Shown piece by piece: positions 21,032-35,092 of a DNA stretch of 64,000 bases. The stretch is from Diploscapter coronatus. Lineage: Eukaryota; Nematoda; Chromadorea; Rhabditida; Rhabditidae. Positions within the stretch are counted from its first letter, which is position 1, and the number at the start of each line of letters is the position of its first letter. Below the pieces are notes generated by a model. That model was not told where the DNA came from and did not search any database. It was given only the letters and a program-made list of their open reading frames with translations. The stretch is taken from assembly GCA_964036155.1 (NCBI GenBank), contig OZ038423.1, positions 71,625,249 through 71,689,248 of the forward strand, written 5' to 3'. The position numbers and the translations under genes are program-made.

Positions 21032-23724
21032 TTAGGCAGCTTTACAGTAATGATTCGTATCACATGCGCCTAATTGGCAAACATATCGTTCGGATACGGT
21101 ATAGCAATTTTCAGTGCTCCATCCAGGCTGAAAATATTTAAATTTAGACTATTTTCTCAGAGTGAACACAATTAAGCTAATTCTCTAAAGCAGATAAAAA
21201 TAAAGTGCGTGTTTAAAGTTGTTATGATTACCAAAATAATGAGAGAAGCTAAAAGGACTAATTAGGTAAAGCTGCACTTTTCGATATATTTCAATTTAAA
21301 ATTTGAGAAATCAAGAGTGAATTTTAAAATATTAGGTTTATCAGGTCAAATTATATCTTTTGGTAGCTTAAATAATAGCATAAACTTCAAATTTACTCTA
21401 TTTAGACGATATATTATTATATTTTAGAGCTAAGGTTATTTTAAAATATCTAAGTTTTAAATTTACACTAGCATCTGGCGCCAGTTGCTGATTTGTCACA
21501 CAAGTATTCGAACTGGGCTCACCTAAAATTTAAATAAACTTGAAAATGTTCACCCATTTTTAAATCAGTTCAACATATTGCATTTATTTAATATTTTACG
21601 TAGGAGTTTCGTAAAATACATTGTAATTTTCGCGAATTATCGTCTATTTAGGTCGTTTACGCATAATTGAGTCGTTATTCTTAGGTTACAGTACTCGGAA
21701 AATGTAATATTCGCACTATTTAACGATCAATTGCATTATTAGAGTTGTTGAGCAAACAAGAAATTCTTAAAATAACCGCGTAATATTAAAGTAAAATACC
21801 GGGGTTCCATTCTGTGTATGAAGAACCGTTGAGCTAAAATATACAAAATTTTAAAATATAAATTGAAAATAAATACCGGAAGTTTAGGCTGATTAACATA
21901 TTGCTCCCACATCCATTGTTGTGAAGGGGCGTCCCAACTTAGACCAATATGATAGGTATACGGGCTGGGTATACCAGACTTGCTTTTGAAGAGTTCTAAA
22001 AATATGACGCCTTTCAGAAATATAAAGCCCTATAAAATATTGAGTCCTTTAACATGGTATGCTTTTTAAATATGATGCCTCTGAAAAATAACGCCCCACT
22101 TACGATAAGTGAAGTTATGCTTAGCTTCATCCAATTCGGAAACCAAATAGGCGGAGTTATCCATATGCTGGCAAGCGATTTTCGCCGCCATCCACATGGC
22201 GTCGATATCACCGAGTTTCAGACAAAGCGCGAATCTGAAAAGGAATTGATATATTCTGAGATTTGATATTCCCTACCTTCTAGCACTAGCCAACCCGAAT
22301 TGGGAGGTGTATTGAGTCCACGCGGTGGGGCAGAAGCAGTTGACTAAATTTCGGATTTTGGAAATATTTTTTTAATTTGAGATTTACTTTTACAGAGCCC
22401 GTTCATCTGAATCTCACCGGCCAAATCAGCGTTCGTGTTGTTGAAGGCCATTCCTGGGGTGGCGATTTTGACGAGTCCCTGAATTTTTGCTGTAAACATG
22501 CGGGTATTCTAATTTTTCGAATACCGCAAGGAAATACTCGTCGCCGAATTGATTGAACCCGACGGTGATGATATCGATGCCATCTTCCTTGATTTGCTTA
22601 GCGAGTTGCACTGGATCCTCTTCTTGTCCTTGGCTTCTAAATTTCTCAAGCGTCGTCAAATAGTCCAATAGTAACTTTCTATTTTTAATTTTTACAAAAA
22701 AAAAAAGTCGAATATCTACCAAAATTTGAATTCAATTGAGAAGCAGAAAAGAAAAAAATTAATTCGTGCATCTTATCATTGTATTATGAGTAGACAAATG
22801 CTTACCTATAATCAGATGCATAGAGGATAATGGCTTGTCGGACATTGTCGCGCTTTCCGTTCACTCGACCATCGTGAAGCACGGTTTGCGCGGCCAAAAG
22901 ACCCCTACAAATTTCCGAAATTTGAACCTAGAATTAGCTCCGTCCATTTTATGCTAATTACGTGTAGATGTAAGATGTCGTATCGGTAATGGGCTTGTTG
23001 GCTACATCGAAAATCTTACTAATGAACGTTTCAGTGTCATGGAAGGAAGTTAAATGGTATTTCTGAAAAATTTCGTCATTATTTGAAAAATTATATCACA
23101 TGTTAAAAGTTTTTTTAATTAAATTGATTTTTTGCTTAAACCTACCACAGTCGCAGTTTTTCCATACGTAACGATGCCGACGCGAGTAGTTTGGCCCAAG
23201 ACCTGTGTGATATTAGACTGAGCGAACACTTAAACCTTGCAAAATTGGCGTATTTTGAAATTTATTATACCGGTAGCGATATTAGCAGCGACCTAAAATA
23301 TAAATTTTAAATTAATTTATGTCTAAGAATTACCTCATCTAACCCATTGTGACCCATCCCTTGGGAGTTATCAATGACGACCACGACGTCCAACCAGAGG
23401 TTGCTCATATTACACGCGCATTCCGGTTCGATATTTTGACCATAAGCCAGGCGAAGACTGCCGAAGCATACTGCAATTTTTAGATCTCATATAATTTATG
23501 ATATATCTTAAAAATTAGAATTTATAAATTATGTTGTCCATCTCGGTCAAATTATCTTTTGAATTTCCACTTTTCTGCTCCAAAATGATGGCATTTCTAT
23601 CAGCATCTAATGAATTCGAAATTCAGTTCTATCGTCAAAATGCAATGGCAAGGATTGATTTCTTGGAAAATTAAAAATTTTTAAACCTACCCAAAAATAT
23701 TGAATTCAGCAGCGATATCCTCAT
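21032..23724 (-). CDS. Secreted VWA plus C-type lectin domain protein (nematode CLEC type)
   Basis: This is a multi-exon member of the nematode family that couples a von Willebrand A domain to a C-type lectin domain; relatives are secreted and often intestinal and pathogen-responsive. The likely first exon (23691-23724) gives MRISLLNSIFLG, a short hydrophobic leader. FGSLRLAYGQNIEPECAC leads into LWLDVVVVIDNSQGMGHNG (the MIDAS DxS-type motif) at about 23.33-23.47 kb. Then come VGIVTYGKTATV, KYHLTSFHDTETFI, the block around DNVRQAIILYASDY and DGIDIITVGFNQFGDE. The lectin half has WTQYTSQFGLASARR, DAMWMAAKIACQHM, SAYLVSELDEAKHNF, SYTEWNPGEPSSNTC and GWSTENCYTVSERYVC, with the expected disulfide cysteines and an EPS in place of the EPN sugar-binding triplet. 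The protein stops after CDTNHYCKAA. A roughly 380-residue protein is expected; exact exon edges near the 5' end are uncertain. Confidence 0.82.
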
Positions 23725-25151
23725 ACTGAATTATCTAGAATTTTTAGATAAACCCAAATTCAAATGTCCTAAAAATCGATAAAATGAAATGGTTATCATA
23801 ATGTGAACGCCCCATTTGTACCGAAAGGAAGATATAAATTCAGAAACTACAATGAAATAAAACTGAACATTACGAGCACAGGTGCATCTTTGAATTTGAT
23901 AAAGAAGCAATGAGAAAAATGATTGGGAAGTCATGAAAATTGGGAGCTCTTAAGAATGGAATTTTCTATTTATCAGTAGTAATAAAAATGGAATTTTAAA
24001 ACCTCCTAATATATGATTCTCTGAAGATGCCTTAAAAGAAAGAGCTTATAATGATAAGACCAAGTTCTGAAGGCATTTCAAAAGAAAATCGTTATACGCC
24101 TATTAAACTTATCAGCGTTATCAGGGAAAATTTGCTTGGAACGTAGAAACTTCCTTTATATGGCTCACTAAGGGAAGTTTTAGCTTTTATTTTATCATAT
24201 TATTATCAGTCCTAAACTTAATAAGAACAGCTTAATTATGAATGTTCCTGAATACAACATGTCGAGGAATCAAGATTGGTCTGAGTTAAATATGTCACAG
24301 TTAATAATAAGAATGAATGTCAATAAAAACCAGTCTTAGTAAAGTGAGTATAAACAGGGGTCCGCAAATTGAGCTGGTTTTCATATATGTTGTTGTTTTT
24401 CACGCTGATCATTATTGTGTGGTTTTTTTTTTTAAATCGACTACTGTAGCGAATTACGGTAGCTCGAATGTTTTTCGTATTCTCCACCCTCAACTACATT
24501 GTTTGGATCCATTTCCAATAAAATAATTTTGGAACTGTGCCAAGCCATTCTACAGATTTCCATAGAATGGCTCTTATACAGTGATAATTCATCATGCATT
24601 TATTATAATTTCATGCCTCATCTTAAATCACACCATAACTTTGACTTTTCTGAAGCTCTAAGGATGGGATAAAGTGTCCTGGGGGTAATTTGGTACGGGA
24701 AATCAATTTTTGAGGTTTATTTTAATCGTATAAATACATACAACGATAATTATCTTCATTCAGTCACTTTAACAAGAAAAAAATATTCACATTTTCTGGA
24801 AATTCCCATAGAAATTTCACTTTTTAAGGCTTATCATAAGTCAAAAAATAATGTGATAAACACACATAGCGTTAGTAATTATGGAAAATACTTAGTGATA
24901 CGAAATGTCATTTGTGTCGTTTATAACCGACAAGTAAATAAACGGATAGTTTTATTTCAGCATGTATCTTCAAGTTTTAGGAATTGATTTTTAGTCTGGT
25001 AAAAATTGCGAAGCATCAATTTAGTAGTTTCATTCTCCTTTCTTCAATGATCAATTTCAAATTCATTAATTGCAGACTCCCTCATTCAATCAATACTCTT
25101 TTACTGTTTCTATCTTGAAATAATTGTGATTATTTAGGTCTCTCAACAAAG
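23725..25151. other. Intergenic region with a small hairpin
   Basis: About 1.4 kb, strongly AT-rich, between the divergent lectin and F-box/Kelch genes. I see no plausible exon. A compact hairpin is at 24543-24572 (AGCCATTCTA and TAGAATGGCT, perfect 10-bp arms around a 10-nt loop), with further ACTGT/ACAGT pairing outside it. Confidence 0.5.
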
Positions 25152-26106
25152 ATGCTAGCCAATCTGCCAGTCGAAATTGTATTGCTGATCTGCCAATATC
25201 CCAAATCCAAAGAGCTGAAACAATTGACCTGGACTAACAAGCGAATGATGCGAATAATCAAGAAGCATCTGCCGATGGCTCTCGAGAGGAGAACTTTATT
25301 CTATCGTAAGAAATTGTGTTGAAAGCTAAGTAAGAGACTTTGAAACGATTCGTAATAGTTTAGTTTGTTATCGAAATAATAATAATAAAGAGAAAGGAAG
25401 AATATGTTTGTTCAATTTATATACCTTCTCAGTAGAAGGGATTGCAAAATTCCACAATTGGTATTGACCATATGAAGTAGCAACTACACAGAATAAAGTA
25501 AATTCTTATGTTCATTATTTTGAATAATTTCTCGAGTTTCAGATTTTTGGGATTAACGATAGAAAGAAATCATTTGAAATATATGACTTGAATACTCGAC
25601 AGATTTCAAGAGGTCTTATCAACAAATCCATGAATGATCGATTCAAGGAATTTTACAGGCCCAGCTCCTCCTAAATGGCGTGAAGATGCATCTGTCGCTT
25701 ATTTCAAAGGCAAATTATATTATTTGGGTGGCATAGGTCCTCACATACATGAAAACACGAATCGTGTTGACGTAAAAAGATCGAATGAAAGTCCATGAAA
25801 TAATTATTCAGGTTTTAATAGATGGTAAATGGCAAACAGGACCTTCTTTTCCTCTTGAAATTAGTTGGGCTCAAGCAATAACATGCAATGAAAATTTATA
25901 CGGTCACATTATAGCATATTCGTTATTGTAATTATGGATATTCAGTTATTGATGGACTTATTAGTAAAAAAATATATCGATTATCAGACGATAAACAGGA
26001 ATGGATTGAAATCGGAGAGATTCCAGGACAAGGGATTTTTGTTGGAGTTGCATCGTTAAATGGAAAAATCTACATAACTGGAGGACAGAAAGTTAATTTT
26101 TTATGA
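25152..26106 (+). pseudogene. F-box/Kelch-repeat gene interrupted by an in-frame TGA
   Basis: F-box proteins with Kelch repeats act as substrate receptors of SCF ubiquitin ligases. Exon 1 (25152-25305) encodes MLANLPVEIVLLICQYPKSK and continues as a good F-box (KQLTWTNKRMMRIIKKHLP). Exons 25433-25497, 25543-25612, 25659-25771, 25812-25902 and 25946-26106 join in phase and encode Kelch-type sequence: IFGINDRKKSFEIYDLN, SVAYFKGKLYYLGGIG, DGKWQTGPSFPLEISW, then DDKQEWIEIGEIPGQG and SLNGKIYITGGQK. Introns of 44-50 nt are used. The second exon contains TGA at 25465-25467, in the only frame that satisfies the phases on both sides. The protein also ends soon after a Kelch blade, giving fewer blades than usual. 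So either a recent nonsense mutation, a wrong exon 2, or a truncated relict. The domain calls are firm; pseudogene status is an inference. Confidence 0.62.
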
Positions 26107-26617
26107 TAAATAATTTAATTTAAATATGCATGATACAGACAACTCTCGAAGACATCCAAAAGTGATGAGGGATAATTGTAACCGAAATAAACTCTTCAAA
26201 ATATTTTGTTTCAAAGATTCTGTAACCAAATTCAATATTTATTTCAAATAAAATGAATAAATATTTGAGATTTTCATAGATTAATTGTTTTCGTCGTTCA
26301 GTTATCCTTTTGAGGGATATCCAGGAAGCACCACGAGGAGGTAGACGAACATCACTTCCCGCCACACAATCACACACACCTGAAAACTTAGATATTTAGA
26401 TATCCTAAACTATATTGCGTCATTACCACTATGAAATGGTTCAGTCTATCCTCTCGGATATCCCCGCTTTTGCCTTTGAGTGGTCATCCTTCTTGAATCT
26501 GAACCGGGTCCGAGTTTTCCCTCAAGGGGCTTCCATTAGTACTTCGTATATTGCCTATCCGAAAGGGAATTATTTGCTGAAAATGAATTATTCGATAAAT
26601 TCGAATAACATATTTAC
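26107..26617. other. Possible degenerate 3' exons of the MACPF gene
   Basis: Between the Kelch stop and the last secure MACPF exon there are two minus-strand stretches that follow acceptor-like sequences: one ending at 26576 and one at about 26379, the latter reading VCDCVAGSDVRLPPRGASW in one frame. Phases do not join without a stop, so I cannot build a gene here. Confidence 0.35.
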
Positions 26618-27528
26618 CTTTTAAGTTCCCATTCGACTGAAGGAGCATTTTGGCCCATACGTCCAGATTTTGATTATAGTTCATAGAAATATTTGAGTAT
26701 AGTGAATTAGAATTAGAGAATAGGTATTCTTCAATAGAGACGCCCAACTCAACTCTAGTGATGATGTGCGTTCCATAGTCGCTAATAAATTGCCCCATTA
26801 ATCTTATAGATAGGGTCGTGTCATTAGTGGTTAGGGCTTCTTTGATTTCATTAAGTCGACTTTGGACAGACGGCAGCAACTTGTACTTCTCCTCAGCGAG
26901 TATCAGTTCTCTTTTGACCTCTTTAACTTTTAAAATGTGCACATCCAATCGTTTTTCCACCATCATATTTCTTACATACAGCACATCCGCGCTAAACGAT
27001 CCTCCTAAATTTGTTGAATAACTATCAGATTTATCATTTAGTGGTTTCTTAAAAGTTGCGAGATTGCTTCTATTTTCCTGCACTAATCGCTTGTCTAGGT
27101 GCCTAAAGAAACTGATAGCTAAATACTTACCTATTTTTGCAATGAAGCTGAATGGGATATTCGCATCAACTGCCATCGTCAAGTGGTTCGATATAAGCAG
27201 GTCTTCGTAGTCGCCAACTTTTGTATGCGTATATCGCAAAGACTGATCGTAAATTGGCTTCACTATTACACCTTTTGGCAAGAGCTCTAATCCGTCATCC
27301 GTTGTCCAACATGCCGAGTAATCGTAGAGTATTAACTGATTTGTCGATTTATCCTAAAATCTATCTTATATTATATCGATTCAGGCAATACTACCGTTAA
27401 GCCATCAAGACCGAATTCAGTGTCGAATATAGTCGCCTCTTTGATCCATTGGTTTACGTTGGTTTTAATTTTTTAATTGCATCGGGCTATGCTCCGGGCT
27501 ACTGATTCCTGGTCTTCACTTTTGGTAA
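26618..27528 (-). pseudogene. MACPF-domain (perforin/MPEG-like) gene, probably broken
   Basis: MACPF proteins are pore-forming or related membrane proteins of immunity and development. The clearest evidence is SDYGTHIITRVELGVSIEE, the Y-G-T-H-x6-G signature, with Val where the second Gly is usual; upstream are YSACWTTDDGLELLPKG and GSFSADVLYVRNM, and a helical Lys/Glu segment. The main exon is open from about 27340 down to a GTAAAT donor at 26618; a 48-nt intron (GTAAGT to GATTAG) fits inside it near 27080-27130. The upstream exon (about 27395-27528) continues the frame (NQWIKEATIFDTEFGLDG) but has TAA at 27473-27475 and no in-frame Met after it. The 3' end is unresolved: the exon beginning at 26576 hits a stop quickly in the required phase. 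No signal peptide was found. The domain is secure; the break is visible but could reflect a mis-modelled exon. Confidence 0.6.
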
Positions 27529-27564
27529 CTGCAAATATAAATATTGTCAACCGGTAAGTATATC

Positions 27565-27792
27565 TACCGTAAAACCTGCAATAGAAGTTCACCCCCAAAA
27601 TGCTAGAACTACCCACTACCCATTCCTGGTTATTCCAGAAAGCATTTTACAATGCTCTTTAGAGCTTATAGGCCATTTCCATCTTTGATTTGAAGATTGT
27701 AAGACGCTTAGATGATAAAATATGACGGTTTGAAAATTCGAAATTTGAGGATCGAAAATACTCTATGGACTTCTATTTTAGATTTTACGGTA
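27565..27792. repeat. 228-bp element with about 27-bp terminal inverted repeats
   Basis: The left end TACCGTAAAACCTGCAATAG continues into AAGTTCA; the complement of the right end reads TACCGTAAAATCTAAAATAG then AAGTCCA, so about 22 of 27 positions match. No open frame of note lies inside. This is the form of a non-autonomous DNA transposon (MITE). Confidence 0.65.
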
Positions 27793-28049
27793 TATATGTA
27801 CAAAATAAAATGAATTCAATTTGATCGAAACCTTTTAGGTTTTAAAACGGTAAATCTTATCGAAAGTTACGTTCATTTTTGTGCCAAATATATGCTCTAC
27901 AGCAGCTTACCTTATGATAAAAGTTGTTTTTCTCCAATATTCATCTTTGTACATTTTTGTTCAAATACGACAATTTCGATATCGAATAATGTTCGATTTA
28001 GACGAACAATCGAGTTGAGATACTATATCTGAAAGTTAAAAGAATGAAA

Positions 28050-28640
28050 AGGTCGAGAAGGGTTGGTGAAAAGCAGTTGTTTTTCAAACGATTTGAAAGA
28101 GAAGAGCAAAGATGGATGATTTTAGAGAGAAGGGGGCCGATAAAAACGTTCTTTTTATATGGCGAATAAAGGCGGAGTCAGCGAAATACTGCAAGAAGAG
28201 ATCTAGACTTATACAAACCTAAAAGTTGATTCTGCAAACGAGAACCTTAATGCTTAGTAAATACATAAAATATCAACACAGGAATTAAAAATTCATGAAG
28301 ATCAACGATATTTCACGCGGAGTTTTAAATCATTTTCGTGCAAGAGAAAAAGAAATATTGAAATGTGAAAACTGGGTTGGAAAATTAGAGAATGAATAGG
28401 CCACAATATAAGGAAAATTGAAGAATGAAGAAACAACTTTTTCTTACATCGATTCCACTGTAAGGAAGTAAAGTGGATGCTCATCGATTGAAAGTGGCCT
28501 GATAGGTGAAATAGTGCGTGGAAAGATGCAGACTGGTACGAACGGTAACCTGCTTTCAGTGCAAAGTTGAGAAGGATTGATGAAAAGTGGCTGTCTTGCA
28601 CGATTTGAATATAATGAAGTCGGAAAATGGACGATTTCGT
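28050..28640. repeat. Degenerate direct repeat upstream of beta-tubulin
   Basis: Two stretches of about 75 nt, at 28050-28125 and 28564-28640, share the order GAGAAGG-TTG-TGAAAAG, TTG, CGATTTGAA and TGGA-GATTT. They are diverged but collinear. The ends of the duplicated unit cannot be defined by eye. Confidence 0.4.
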
Positions 28641-28766
28641 TTGTTTTCGCAATTTAAAAATCTTCGTCCAGCCCTGATGTCGAAAATGGAAGTTTTTGGA
28701 TTTTCGCGCCATTTTCACCTGTGAAAAATGAAAACTCGCAAGCGCGTCGGTCAGTGGTTGTGTCTT

Positions 28767-28780
28767 GATCGCGCGCGATC
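28767..28780. promoter_or_regulatory. Perfect GC-rich palindrome GATCGCGCGCGATC
   Basis: A 14-nt perfect palindrome with four CpGs in an otherwise AT-rich region, about 0.95 kb upstream of the tubulin ATG. It could be a protein-binding site; that is only inferred from its conspicuous composition and symmetry. Confidence 0.3.
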
Positions 28781-29725
28781 GGCCTCAAATCCCTCCGAAA
28801 TTAATTTTTCCCGAACTTCTTCCCGGAAATTATTCTCGGCCCCAAAAATACCCTAATCTACCTACCCAACAAATTTCAAGTTTTCCCCCACCAACCTTTA
28901 CCTCTTTCAAATTCCGCCTAGTTCAAATTTGGCGCTCAAATTTAAAAATTTTGGCTACTTCGAACACCCATCGAAGGTTGTCAGTTTCGCAATTTCAAAG
29001 TTCTGCCTAGATTTTGTGAGTTGGAATTATCGATCTTTTGGGAATTTTCAAAATCCTTAAATTTTGCAAAAGTTTTGAAATTTCAAATTTCTATTCGAAC
29101 GTTAAGGTTTTGTGAGTCGGAGTTGTGTAGTCGTTTCTTTCCGTCTTTTCCCCTATTTTCCTTCCCCTCTGTCGGTGGTATCTAGTGCTGGTCTTTGTCG
29201 ATCTCCCTCTGCTCTCTCTTTCGCAACCCGTCTGCTACTCTGTGCTCTCTCGATCCCTCACTCTCTCCTCTTTGCATCGATCGTCTTCGCTTCGTCCTTC
29301 CAATGCAAGAGGGGGGTCATTTCACATCCCTTCTCTCTCTCTTTCTTTTTCTCTCTATCTCCCGTTCTTTCCCTAACTCTTCCTTTTCTGCGGGTCAATT
29401 GCTGATGTTTTTTCGTCCCTACGCCTCTCTTCATATTCCAGTCAGAAATGTTGGCGACCAAACTGCGTTTTTGAATTGAGTTTTGAATATCTTAGGTAGT
29501 TCTCTACCCCTATCTCTCAACATAAGGGGAGTTTCATATTGTGCAGCCATCAGCATTTTTATTCCTTTTCTCATTTCATGTCGATACGACTTTCATTTGC
29601 CTCGTAAAACATAACAACTTGGTTCATAATTTCGTCTGGCTGTAGCGTTAATCTTCCTACATCGAGCCTAAAATTTGTATTTTCAGTGAGTCAGCGCACC
29701 CAACTCCAACCTTTCGTCAGTCATA

Positions 29726-32425
<2,700 letters not shown>

Positions 32426-33082
32426 ACGCTTCAGTCTACCCACACGAAAATGCCAGCTTTGGTGCTTGCTTCCAATTTTTTTGGGCCAGGGGCGATTTAT
32501 AAAATTTAGGTAGTATTCCCGAATTTTTTTCTACAAATTGTCCCCATCCCCCCTCCTTTCTGCTTTTTCCACTGCCTTTTGCCTTGCACTATTCAAAAAG
32601 TGGAAATATTTTTCTCGTGTGAAATGCCTCATCGCTAAGCTTCCTACAACTTTTTAGCATTTGAGCAGATTTTACGCGATAAGGATATCTTTCAGTTTTT
32701 TGTCATTTTCTCTTCCAAATCACTTAAAATTCCATCCATCCAACGAAGCGTTCTCTCATTTTGCAGGTGCAGGCGAAACCCCCGAACAGCAATCTAAGTT
32801 ATTTCCCCTACTTATTTATTTTATTTATTCCCTTGCTTTTGTTATTTTTGTGGTTGACTTCGAAACTTTTATCCCCCATTCAATTGAAAACTTGATGTTT
32901 TCCAAGTGTTGATGAATTTTACAATGAAGATAATAAATTTTATGGAAGAATGCTGTTTTTTTTATCTTTACTGAAATGAAATGCAAATAAGACGAAATTG
33001 CCATGACATCTCTAGGATACGCGATTTGAAAAAATATCGAGAAAAGGAGAATTTAGCAAATTCATTCGATTTTCCAGAAAAT
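32426..33082 (+). other. Beta-tubulin 3' UTR and short intergenic gap
   Basis: AATAAA at 32932-32937 is the probable poly(A) signal, giving a 3' UTR of about 0.5 kb. The next gene starts only 150 nt later on the same strand, behind a TTTTCCAG acceptor ending at 33077, so the two might be co-transcribed. The rest contains nothing recognisable. Confidence 0.5.
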
Positions 33083-35092
33083 ATGGAACTGAAAACCACT
33101 ATTTGCTTACTTCTAATTTTCATCGCCCTATTTTTACTACTCCCTTGGATCGTTTACAACGAAGAATCGGGGCCTGAGCAGGAAAGTTTGGAATTCAAAT
33201 TTGAGAGGGAGTTGAAGGTAAAAGAATAGTCAAAACTCGATAAACCTGCGCCATTGCTAAATTTTTAGACTAATTTTATAAATATTTAACAATGGAGCAG
33301 ACTTTTCATAAGTGCTAGATTTACAATAATTGAAATTTTACTGAAACCTATCAATTGGGCAGGTTTTACATGTGTAATAGGTTTATTAAGTCTTGAAAAT
33401 GAAATAGCCCTAAAAATCCCAAGAGACCGAACGACATTTCACACATATTGTATTTCATCTTTGAGAAACATACGATTGTCTTTATTTCATACACCAAAGC
33501 ATTCTCTGAAGGCCATTCTTTAGAAGAGCCATCCCATATCTCCTCAGCTCATCTCATTTCTCCCCTCTTCCTCTCTGCCCTTGTCTTTCATTAATCCTAT
33601 CATCCGAATTACGAATTACTTGACCCATTCTTCCTTCATCTCAATACATTACGCATACACACAGATGGAAATGAATTGGTAGCAAATGCATAACAATTGA
33701 CGCATTGAGAATTTGTAATAAAATGATTTGAAATCGATGAAAGTTTGTCCGTGTTAAAAAATGTTAAGTAGAGAAAAACCGTATTTTAGGGAATTATTGA
33801 AGCTCAAAAATATTCTTTTGAAAATATCTTTAGGCTATGGCCGACCGATCCCGACTAGCGCGAATGGTCTATCTGATGTATCAAGAGTCTCTGAACGACT
33901 CAAGCATTGATACTGCCACAGGTTGGTACAAATAAATAAATAAATTAGTATTCTGCTCTATAAAATCCATGAAGATCAGCTCTATATCGATTTGGGAATG
34001 ATAATTCGTTGATTTCAGCCAATTTACTGACTCATCTGAAGACCTACTATCCAACTCAGAGAGATCTCGAATTGGCTGGCAACTACAACACATATTGGAC
34101 TTATCATAATAGGTAGGTACAAGATCGTCTAATTTTGAAAATTCTAAAAGAAAACGCTATTATTTAGCATCTACCGTGCAATCGAACAATCGCTGCACAT
34201 CGCTTATGATTTACCCATCCAAGAGCTCTCTCTTATTGGAGTTATCAGCACTTTCGTCTATCGAATAATCGGATTTTCCGTGCTAGCCATATTCACAGGT
34301 TTAAATAACTGCTAATCATTCATTACGGCCCAATTTTAGCTTCAATGTCTCTGTTAATTTACTCAGTCTTTTTCCTACTTGCGTCTTTATTTCTTTGTCT
34401 CGATTTTCGAAGGTCTCAGAAACTATCAGCCATGTTCAATTCTGAACAGTCGGCGAGGCAACTTGTTAGGTAAATTCCAAAACAAAATCTAAACCTAAGG
34501 AAAAAATCTTTCAGGAATTCTATCGTTTTATTACTGTCAGTACTCTACACGGTTGTTATAATGTTCGTGGGTAACAGTTAATTTCTAGCAATTTTAGTTT
34601 CACCTAAAATTCATTATGTTTTTCAGTAGGAGCAGCCTCAAAGGAGCAAGGTTGGGACAGGTTGAACAGTTTTCGCTACGTCGTTTCGATTTGGATTAGC
34701 AACGCTAAATTCGGTGAATTTTTGCCTCCGGCGGTGATTAAGTGCAATGTAAGTCAGATTGAATAATTCAATCAGAGACGTGATTTCGACTTTAGAATTT
34801 TAACATCTGGCTCAGGGTTCTAACGGTCCGGGCCGTGTCAAAAATTTTTCGGCTCGTTTAGAACCATGATCTAGTTCCGACTCTAAATTTTAATTTTCAG
34901 ATAAGTCTATGGCAATCCACAGTCTACCTCTCCAGATACATAGCTCTGTTCTCGGCATTTGCCCTTCTGCTCTATTCCCTGGTTGCATTCTTCAGTAGAT
35001 TTTCATCGCTCGTCTTCGCGAAGGCCAAGAAAATGGAAGAAACCGGGGTTGAGCCGATCAATCCGCTGGTTTACAAGAAGAAGAATAATTGA
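33083..35092 (+). CDS. Multi-pass membrane protein, unknown family
   Basis: Eight exons join in phase to about 316 residues. I do not recognise the family. The N-terminus MELKTTICLLLIFIALFLLL (then PW) is a signal peptide or first membrane segment, followed by an acidic/soluble region with RSRLARMVYLMYQESL, YYPTQRDLELAGNYN and YWTYHN (about residues 45-120). Three or four further hydrophobic segments follow: SLIGVISTFVYRIIGFSVLA, MSLLIYSVFFLLASLFLCL, SIVLLLSVLYTVVIMFVV, and near the end YIALFSAFALLLYSLVAFF, making five in total. The C-terminus is basic, SLVFAKAKKMEETG then VYKKKNN, probably cytosolic. A long first intron (33218-33833) separates the leader exon from the rest. A five-segment layout with an extended first loop is reminiscent of DUOXA proteins, but I see no conserved motif to support that. 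An AATAAA follows at about 35117. Confidence 0.75.

Larger units (their letters stand above)
27529..29725. other. Repeat-bearing intergenic region and beta-tubulin upstream region
   Basis: About 2.2 kb without a convincing coding exon. It holds an inverted-repeat element (27565-27792), a degenerate direct repeat (28050-28125 and 28564-28640), a solo repeat end near 28663, a GC-rich palindrome (28767-28780), and a long pyrimidine-rich tract (29120-29400, many CTCTCT runs). The tract is consistent with a strong nematode promoter or 5' leader. A TTTTCAG acceptor at 29679-29685, 40 nt before the tubulin ATG, marks either a spliced 5' UTR or a trans-splice site. Confidence 0.55.

Noticed and set aside
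27081..27130. 28-nt intron GTAAGT...TTTAG in the MACPF exon
   Set aside because: Too short and not a multiple of three; the next acceptor gives a 48-nt intron that keeps the frame and fits the size of other introns here.
28302..28718. 138-residue minus-strand open frame
   Set aside because: Composition is His/Phe/Leu-rich low-quality sequence without domains, it overlaps one arm of the direct repeat and a solo repeat end, and it has no splice partners.
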